From an uncultured Porphyromonas sp. (GTDB taxonomy: Bacteria; Bacteroidota; Bacteroidia; Bacteroidales; Porphyromonadaceae), in assembly GCA_900539765.1 (NCBI GenBank), contig UQDF01000017.1, positions 1 to 37,109 of the forward strand: 37,109 nucleotides of DNA, read 5' to 3'. Shown here piece by piece: positions 32,465 to 37,109 of the stretch (position 1 is the first letter of the stretch; every line of letters begins with the position of its first letter). The notes beneath the pieces are model-generated. The model ran no database searches and was not told the DNA's origin. It saw only the letters and a list, made by a program, of their open reading frames with translations. A program made the position numbers and the translations under genes.

Positions 32465-32701
32465 CTACTGCTCCTGGCTCTCGTCGAGCTGCTGGAGGAG
32501 CTGTGAGACCTCCTTATCGATAGAGGTAAGCCGTGTGGAGCAGAACTGTATCAAGCCGGTCGCCTCCTCGATGAGCTTGGTCAGTTCGTCCACCTCTATG
32601 TCGCCCGTCTCGAGGAGCCTCACGATCTCCTGAATACGAGTGATAGCCTCTTGGTAAGTCTGCTGTGGTTGCTCCGTCTGGGCGTTGCTAGCGTCAGTCA
32701 T
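32465..32701 (-). CDS. xseB: Exodeoxyribonuclease VII small subunit XseB
   Basis: A 78-residue acidic, all-helical protein typical of XseB, which binds XseA to form the single-strand-specific exonuclease VII. The core YQEAITRIQEIVRLLETGDIEVDELTKLIEEA, abbreviated here to EAITRIQEIVRLLE plus DELTKLIEEA, shows the family's pattern, and CSTRLTSIDKEVSQLL follows. The large subunit is not adjacent: the upstream neighbour on this strand is the divergent M3 peptidase, and downstream is the hydroxyacid dehydrogenase. The gene therefore appears as a single-gene unit. The tail is rich in Gln, Glu and Ser. Confidence 0.85.
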   Translation of the reverse strand: MTDASNAQTEQPQQTYQEAITRIQEIVRLLETGDIEVDELTKLIEEATGLIQFCSTRLTSIDKEVSQLLQQLDESQEQ

Positions 32702-32724
32702 AGGGGTATGTATTTAATTATTAG

Positions 32725-32732
32725 TATCTTTG
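32725..32732 (+). promoter_or_regulatory. Candidate -7 box for the M3 peptidase gene
   Basis: TATCTTTG fits TAnnTTTG, with the start of transcription near 32739 and a leader of about 72 bases. The leader holds a small hairpin, GTATC (32742-32746) with GATAC (32754-32758). Confidence 0.45.
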
Positions 32733-32770
32733 TCTCGTGTAGTATCTCTTCAGGATACCTCATCGCTTTG

Positions 32771-32778
32771 CAAAAGTA
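32771..32778 (-). promoter_or_regulatory. Candidate -7 box for xseB on the minus strand
   Basis: The plus-strand CAAAAGTA is the complement of TACTTTTG, a TAnnTTTG match reading toward xseB. A CAAA at 32795-32798 (TTTG on the minus strand) could be the -33 element, though the 16-base spacer is short. The predicted leader is about 60 bases and crosses the opposite promoter. Confidence 0.45.
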
Positions 32779-32810
32779 ACTATATATATCATACCAAACG
32801 AACTAAGACT

Positions 32811-34928
32811 ATGCGTAAACAAGTAATTATGCTACTAGCCATCGCCACGATGCTGACCGCTTGTAATAAGCAGAAGCAGCAGACTGACCTGGCTGACAAT
32901 CCATTCGTTCATCCAAGTGAAACTTACATGAATGCACCCGACTTTACCAAGATCAAGGCAGAGCACTTTGCACCGGCCTTCGACGAGGGTATGCGTCAGC
33001 ACAACGAGGAGATAGCAGCCATCGTGGACAATGCTGAGGCACCTACCTTTACCAATACCATCGAGGCACTCGAGCGTGCGGGACAGGTACTCCAGCGCAC
33101 ATCGGCTGTCTTCTTCGCACTTACCAGTGCCGACACCAACGATGAGCTACGCGCCATCGAGGAGGAGTACGTACCTAAGCTCACGGCACACAGCGATGAG
33201 ATCATGCTCAACGACAAGCTCTTCGCTCGCATCAAGACCGTCTACGAGACCGGTCTAGAGGGACTACAACCCGACCAGGTACGCCTCACCAAGCAGTACT
33301 ACGACAACTATGTCAAGGCTGGTGCTAACCTATCCGCTGAGGATAAGGAGAAGCTCAAGAAGCTCAACGGCGAGGAGGCCGAGCTCACCGCTAAGTTTGG
33401 CAATATGCTGACCGATGCAACGAATGTACCCGTCTTCTTTACCGACAAGGCTCAGCTCGACGGGCTCACCGACAGCGAGCTACAAGAGGCTGCCGACCTA
33501 GCTAAGGAGGAGGGCAAAGAGGGCCAGTGGGCTATCCGCCTAGTCAATACGACCCAGCAGCCCGTCATGGCTAAGCTCAACAACCGCGACACACGCAAGG
33601 CTATCCTCGAGGCTTCCATCAATCGCTGCAACAACGGTGACAAGTACGACACGCAGGAGATCGTCAAGCGTCTCGCAGCACTCCGTGCGGAAAAGGCTCA
33701 GCTACTAGGCTTCAACTCCTTTGCTGACTGGACGCTACAGGACGCACTCGCTAAGAATGGTGAGACAGCTCGCAACTTCCTCGAGCGTCTCGCTAAGCTC
33801 TACCAGCCTAAGGCTGCTGAGGACGCTAAGATGCTAGAGCAGTTCGCACAGAAGAGCGAGGGCGCTGACTTCAAGCTAGAGGCTTACGACTGGGCTTACT
33901 ACGCAGAGAAGATGCGCAAGGAGCAGTACGATGTCGATGAGGCACAGCTCAGCGAGTACTTCGTCCTAGACAACGTCCTACATGACGGTGTCTTCTACGC
34001 TGCCAACAAGCTCTACGGTCTCACCTTCGAGCCACGCACCGACGTCTCTGTCTACAACCCCGATGTAACGGTATACGATGTCAAGAACGAGCAGGGCGAG
34101 GTGATCGCACTCTTCTACTTCGACCCCTACGCACGTCCCTCTAAGAGCGGTGGTGCCTGGATGAGCAACTTCGTCGAGCAGTCTACGCTCCTAGGCAATA
34201 AGCCAGTCATCTACAACGTCTGCAACAATAAGAAGCCCGCTGCTGGTCAGCCCTGTCTGATGACTTGGGACGAGGTGACGACCCTCTTCCACGAGTTCGG
34301 TCACGCAATACACGGCATGCTCTCTACGCAGACCTATCCTTCGATCGCTGGAACTAACGTGTCGAGAGACTTCGTCGAGTTCCCCTCGCAGTTCAACGAG
34401 CACTGGGCTACTGAGCCTACCGTCTTTGCGAACTATGCTAAGCACTACAAGACAGGCGAGCTGATGCCTGCCGAGCTACGTGACAAGATGATCGCTGCGG
34501 GCAACTTCAACCAGGCTTACTCTATCGGTGAGAACATCGCTGCATCACTCATCGACCAGTGCTGGCACGCCCTCACTGTAAGCGACAAGGTTGATGACGT
34601 TCAGGCATTCGAGCAGGAGGCACTCACGAAGTACGGTATGCTCAATGCGCAGATACCACCACGCTACCGCTCACCTTACTTCCGCCACATCTGGAGCAAC
34701 GGTTACTCAGCAGGTTACTACTCCTACCTCTGGAGCGAGGCTGTAGACAACGAGGTCTACGCTTGGATCGAGGCACACGGAGGTATGACCCGTGAGAACG
34801 GTCAGCGCCTTGCAGACATCCTCCTCTCTCGTGGTAACAGCGAGGACCTGATGGTACTCTTCGAGCAGTTCACCGGACACAAGGAGGTCGACATCGAGCC
34901 ACTCCTACGCTTCCGCGGTCTCCGCTAA
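32811..34928 (+). CDS. dcp: M3 family metallopeptidase (peptidyl-dipeptidase Dcp-like lipoprotein)
   Basis: A 705-residue zinc peptidase. The start at 32811 opens a lipoprotein signal (MRKQVIMLLAIATMLTAC) with the lipidated Cys near residue 18, so the enzyme is likely anchored at the inner or outer membrane facing the periplasm. The zinc-binding motif is TTLFHEFGHAIHGML with HEFGH near residue 494, and the third ligand Glu lies in the following DFVEFPSQFNEHW region. The C-terminus ends in PLLRFRGLR, as in Dcp and oligopeptidase A. Substrates are short peptides; release of C-terminal dipeptides is expected from Dcp homology. Codon use is strikingly regular and like that of highly expressed genes, with few rare codons. 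Confidence 0.9.
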   Translation: MRKQVIMLLAIATMLTACNKQKQQTDLADNPFVHPSETYMNAPDFTKIKAEHFAPAFDEGMRQHNEEIAAIVDNAEAPTFTNTIEALERAGQVLQRTSAVFFALTSADTNDELRAIEEEYVPKLTAHSDEIMLNDKLFARIKTVYETGLEGLQPDQVRLTKQYYDNYVKAGANLSAEDKEKLKKLNGEEAELTAKFGNMLTDATNVPVFFTDKAQLDGLTDSELQEAADLAKEEGKEGQWAIRLVNTTQQPVMAKLNNRDTRKAILEASINRCNNGDKYDTQEIVKRLAALRAEKAQLLGFNSFADWTLQDALAKNGETARNFLERLAKLYQPKAAEDAKMLEQFAQKSEGADFKLEAYDWAYYAEKMRKEQYDVDEAQLSEYFVLDNVLHDGVFYAANKLYGLTFEPRTDVSVYNPDVTVYDVKNEQGEVIALFYFDPYARPSKSGGAWMSNFVEQSTLLGNKPVIYNVCNNKKPAAGQPCLMTWDEVTTLFHEFGHAIHGMLSTQTYPSIAGTNVSRDFVEFPSQFNEHWATEPTVFANYAKHYKTGELMPAELRDKMIAAGNFNQAYSIGENIAASLIDQCWHALTVSDKVDDVQAFEQEALTKYGMLNAQIPPRYRSPYFRHIWSNGYSAGYYSYLWSEAVDNEVYAWIEAHGGMTRENGQRLADILLSRGNSEDLMVLFEQFTGHKEVDIEPLLRFRGLR

Positions 34929-34940
34929 TTGCTTAATCTA

Positions 34941-34985
34941 GGCTCCGAGCGATAAACAATGGCTTTATCCCTCGGGGCTCTTGTA
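34941..34985 (+). terminator. Probable terminator after the M3 peptidase gene
   Basis: GCTCCGAGCGATAAA (34942-34956) pairs with TTTATCCCTCGGGGC (34964-34978), 15 positions with one mismatch and one wobble and a 7-base loop. It is followed by TCTTGTATATT, a weak T-rich tail. It lies 13 bases after the stop codon. Confidence 0.65.
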
Positions 34986-35012
34986 TATTCACCTTTAATC
35001 AGCAAACATGTT

Positions 35013-35489
35013 ATGACCTACCTACGCGCATTAGCAACAATGGCTCTAACAGCCCTGATCCTCTGCGGCACGATCTCTTGCAATCAAGAGCCTAGCAGCA
35101 ACAACGCAAAAGATCAACTAGACTCTCTACAGCTCGCTGGCACTCGCTGGGCAGGAACAATCACTGATGAGCATACTTGGGGAGAGCCTCTAAATGCTCC
35201 TTATGGGATTATATTCTTCTCTCCATCTAATGGTCAGGCTAGCTTCCCATTAGGTTATGGATCTGACAGCAAATACATTAGCAATATAAACTTTAAGTAC
35301 ACCATCCATTCATCTGAGCTGAGCTTTACGACCGATTTCACAGGCAAACGCGATAGTGAACGAGGAAAAGCCATCGACCGTTTTGTAGAGGGAAAGTGGC
35401 TGATTATGAAAGCGACAAGAGATGAGATAGTTCTTTGTCGCAGACCCCTAACAGAAATCTATATTAACCTCAAACGAGTTAAGGAATAA
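35013..35489 (+). CDS. Small lipoprotein of unknown function
   Basis: The start at 35013 gives 158 residues with a lipoprotein signal (MTYLRALATMALTALILCGTISC) and the lipidated Cys near residue 23; the upstream in-frame ATG at 34959 lies inside the preceding terminator loop, so it is unlikely. The mature part is predominantly beta-like, with LAGTRWAGTITDEHTWGEPL near its start and WLIMKATRDEIVLCRRPL at its end, a pattern seen in lipocalin-like small lipoproteins, but I do not recognise the family. It is noticeably richer in A and T than its neighbours and has its own terminator downstream, which suggests recent acquisition or relaxed constraint. Confidence 0.7.
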   Translation: MTYLRALATMALTALILCGTISCNQEPSSNNAKDQLDSLQLAGTRWAGTITDEHTWGEPLNAPYGIIFFSPSNGQASFPLGYGSDSKYISNINFKYTIHSSELSFTTDFTGKRDSERGKAIDRFVEGKWLIMKATRDEIVLCRRPLTEIYINLKRVKE

Positions 35490-35523
35490 ACAGCAGCTAG
35501 CGCTAGATCAATACAGACAAAGA

Positions 35524-35560
35524 AGAGCCTGTCACGACATCTCGTGGCAGGCTTTTCTTA
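35524..35560 (+). terminator. Rho-independent terminator after the small lipoprotein gene
   Basis: AGCCTGTCACGA (35527-35538) pairs with TCGTGGCAGGCT (35543-35554) with one wobble pair and a 4-base loop, followed by TTTCTT. The A-rich upstream flank (AAGAAG) also makes it usable in the reverse direction. Confidence 0.85.
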
Positions 35561-35599
35561 TGTATCTCCAGCTATGCTAGCCTAGTATTCTCAGAGCTA

Positions 35600-35630
35600 C
35601 TAGAGACACTAGGAGCAGTAGTGCCTCTAG
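35600..35630. other. Stable intergenic hairpin of unknown role
   Basis: CTAGAG (35600-35605) pairs with CTCTAG (35625-35630), and CACTA (35607-35611) pairs with TAGTG (35619-35623), with one internal mismatch and a 7-base loop. There is no T run after it. It stands between the lipoprotein terminator and the structured repeat. Confidence 0.5.
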
Positions 35631-35656
35631 CCAACAGCTAGCCACACTTCACAAAG

Positions 35657-35823
35657 CCTCCGTGGGAAATCGGAAATCTCCACGGAGGGAAAAAAGATTC
35701 TCCACGTGGAGACGTTTTGATTCCTCCGAAGTTTCAATCGATTCCTCCGAAGTTTCATTTCTCGCCCACGTGAAGAATAAAAAATAGCCACGTGAGGATT
35801 GCAGATTTCCCACGTGGCTATTC
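35657..35823 (+). repeat. Three-hairpin intergenic repeat element, copy 2
   Basis: Hairpin 1 pairs CCTCCGTGG (35657-35665) with CCACGGAGG (35680-35688). Hairpin 2 pairs ATTCTCCACGTGG (35697-35709) with CCACGTGAAGAAT (35766-35778), 12 of 13. Hairpin 3 pairs AATAGCCACGTG (35783-35794) with CACGTGGCTATT (35811-35822), perfect. Between the arms of hairpin 2 an 18-base unit, GATTCCTCCGAAGTTTCA, occurs twice (35719-35736 and 35740-35757). Compared with copy 1, hairpins 1 and 3 have swapped arm sequences but keep complementarity. The remaining part of the 35490-35948 gap contains the terminator, one hairpin and a promoter. Confidence 0.85.
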
Positions 35824-35906
35824 AGAGAGACACCCTAATTAAGACGATATTCGTACGAAAAGAAAAGTTTTTAGTCCGTATACAGCCAAATATCAGAACA
35901 ATTTTG

Positions 35907-35914
35907 TACTTTTG
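35907..35914 (+). promoter_or_regulatory. Candidate -7 box for the membrane protein gene
   Basis: TACTTTTG fits TAnnTTTG, about 35 bases before the ATG at 35949. It supports the choice of that start over in-frame upstream starts at 35799 and later. Confidence 0.5.
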
Positions 35915-35948
35915 CAGCAACATTCAAAACAAACCATTGTACAGTCTT

Positions 35949-36944
35949 ATGGATAGATCTACGCAATCAATCAGTTTGCAGCCGCAACGTGCATGGCGGC
36001 AGTCGCTGCTCTCCTTCCTCCTCGTCTTATGCTTGATGCCTCTAGGACACGCCTTTATGATTCTTATGGAGCTACTCATAGCACCTGCGGCACTGCCGTA
36101 CAGCGCTTTCGGACTAGGACTACTGGGACTGGTGATCGCTGTGTGTGGCGTCTTCGTAAAGAGAGACACTCCTCAGACACTCTGCGGACTCATCGGGGGA
36201 CTATTCCTGTGGACTGGGTGGGTCGAGTTCCTCTTTATGTACTACGCTCAGCGCTTCGGCGCCCACCCAGAGATTGTCAATGGAGTCGTAAGCACCACGA
36301 CGACCTACGTGCAGGGGATAGCAGCGAATCCCGTCCTATCTATCGATGGCGTACCCGTACAGCACATGCACGATGTTAAGGATATTGTCGTGACCAGACC
36401 AGAGTACCTGCTGATGCCAGCGACGTTTGGCTTCTGGGTGTCGATCATGCTACTCTATATATTTAATGTACGTACGGGGTGCAACTTCATACTGTGGTGT
36501 CAGCGGGTGCTCCTCGGCAAGAAGCGTGATCTCGTGGTGCGCTCGGGCATGACACGCCACCCAGCTATGGTGACCTTTATGGAGACGATGATGCTGCTGT
36601 GGACCTGCTACTTACTACTGATGTTTTGCTACGACCCACGCTTCCTCGGTCAGAGTCATCCTGTGACGATCGCTGTGGGTGTGGGCTGCTTCATCGGCTT
36701 CTTCTTCATCTTTCGCAAGCAGCTCGCCCGCAAGCAGTGGGGCGCCAACATACGCATGGCGATCCCGGCCGTCATCGTCCTCTGGACACCTGTCGAGATC
36801 TTGGGGCGCAACAACCTCTTCAATGAAATTTGGATCGCTCCACTGGAGCATATCGGCGAGATGGTAGCGATCCTCGTCACCTTCGTCCTGATCGGTGCGT
36901 ACCTCGCGTGGCATCATAAGCGATCAGCCCAGAAAGTGGCATAA
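35949..36944 (+). CDS. Polytopic membrane protein of unknown function
   Basis: The start at 35949 gives 331 residues; a longer frame from 35799 would read through the repeat element and the promoter. About eight hydrophobic segments are visible, for example SLLSFLLVLCLMPLG, LGLLGLVIAVCGVFV, LCGLIGGLFLWTGW, FGFWVSIMLLYIF, METMMLLWTCYLLLMF, VTIAVGVGCFIGFFFIF, IPAVIVLWTPVEIL and VAILVTFVLIGAYLAW. A soluble loop of about 60 residues lies between the third and fourth (GAHPEIVNGVVSTTTTYVQG...). Short charged loops include GKKRDLVVRSGMTRHP. I see no transporter or enzyme motif. The positive-inside balance is not clear enough to set topology. Confidence 0.78.
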   Translation: MDRSTQSISLQPQRAWRQSLLSFLLVLCLMPLGHAFMILMELLIAPAALPYSAFGLGLLGLVIAVCGVFVKRDTPQTLCGLIGGLFLWTGWVEFLFMYYAQRFGAHPEIVNGVVSTTTTYVQGIAANPVLSIDGVPVQHMHDVKDIVVTRPEYLLMPATFGFWVSIMLLYIFNVRTGCNFILWCQRVLLGKKRDLVVRSGMTRHPAMVTFMETMMLLWTCYLLLMFCYDPRFLGQSHPVTIAVGVGCFIGFFFIFRKQLARKQWGANIRMAIPAVIVLWTPVEILGRNNLFNEIWIAPLEHIGEMVAILVTFVLIGAYLAWHHKRSAQKVA

Positions 36945-36972
36945 CAAGTAACAACTAGACGTATAACCCGCT

Positions 36973-37012
36973 GTAGGGACGCACGGTGAGTGTCTAGTCG
37001 GAGGGCGTCCGT
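36973..37012 (+). repeat. 40-bp direct repeat, copy A
   Basis: The unit begins GTAGGGACGCACGGTGAGTG and ends GTCGGAGGGCGTCCGT. It contains GGACGC and GCGTCC as inverted arms, so it can form a hairpin. A second copy lies 79 bases later. Confidence 0.8.
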
Positions 37013-37051
37013 GATGTCACAGCATTACGTGTAAAGTTCGTCACGTGCCCA

Positions 37052-37090
37052 GTAGGGACGCACGAAAGTGTCTAGTCGGAGGGCGTCCGT
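37052..37090 (+). repeat. 39-bp direct repeat, copy B
   Basis: It matches copy A apart from a small change (CGAAAGTG in place of CGGTGAGTG). The 39-base gap between the two copies (37013-37051) is unrelated sequence. The window ends 19 bases later, so the number of further copies is not visible. Confidence 0.8.
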
Positions 37091-37109
37091 CCCCGTCAAA
37101 GGTTATTCC

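Noticed and set aside
32313..32633. Plus-strand frame over the terminator and xseB
   Set aside because: It crosses a strong terminator and is antisense to xseB, which has a clear family match.
35799..35948. Longer N-terminus of the membrane protein starting at 35799
   Set aside because: The added 50 codons run through the structured repeat and the promoter box, and the added residues look unlike a membrane protein start.
36973..37090. CRISPR array
   Set aside because: Only two units are visible, they differ internally, they carry palindromic arms, and no cas gene is in the window. Kept as a repeat.

Overview
The window reads as a chromosomal segment of a Bacteroidales bacterium, most likely a Porphyromonas species of moderate GC content. 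Three things point there: TAnnTTTG promoter motifs upstream of several genes, families typical of the phylum (DUF4252, DUF4827, DUF5683, BspA-like leucine-rich repeats with a type IX secretion-like tail), and the gene neighbourhoods. The species call is inference. No rRNA, tRNA, integrase, transposase or phage gene was recognised.

Layout. (1) 1-3800: the end of an unknown gene, then a very large secreted leucine-rich-repeat protein closed by a strong terminator. (2) 3836-9300: a copper-type P1B ATPase convergent with ribD, then divergently prmC, recX and comF. (3) 9337-16251: a tight plus-strand operon for the late cobalamin pathway: a fused histidine-phosphatase/CobU, CobT, CobS, CobC, cobyric acid synthase, threonine-phosphate decarboxylase CobD and CbiB. 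(4) 16278-21010: a DHH phosphoesterase, a DUF4827 lipoprotein, GlmM and RlmD. (5) 21011-23707: a MITE-like repeat, then a minus-strand ECF sigma / probable anti-sigma / DUF4252 operon, then a long intergenic region with a structured repeat. (6) 23673-28202: parA-parB-DUF5683-mltD and a hotdog thioesterase. (7) 28253-32377: YitT family protein, cyclophilin, RsmF-like rRNA methyltransferase, hydroxyacid dehydrogenase. (8) 32411-37109: minus-strand xseB, divergent M3 metallopeptidase, an unknown lipoprotein, a second copy of the structured repeat, an unknown polytopic membrane protein and terminal direct repeats.

How the genes work together. The cob operon holds the steps from cobyrinic acid a,c-diamide to the finished cofactor but no corrin-ring genes, so in this window it supports completion or salvage. 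parAB are joined to a cell-wall lytic transglycosylase, linking chromosome segregation with envelope turnover. RlmD, RsmF-like and PrmC are all translation-apparatus methyltransferases.

The genes are mostly familiar. The less explained signal lies between them: a roughly 170-bp element present twice whose hairpin arms differ but stay paired, four arrays of a 7-bp unit (YTCTAAY) at gene junctions and in the upstream part of promoters, a 175-bp element with terminal inverted repeats, and 39-40-bp direct repeats at the right edge. I found no gene set that I would call a new defence or mobile system.
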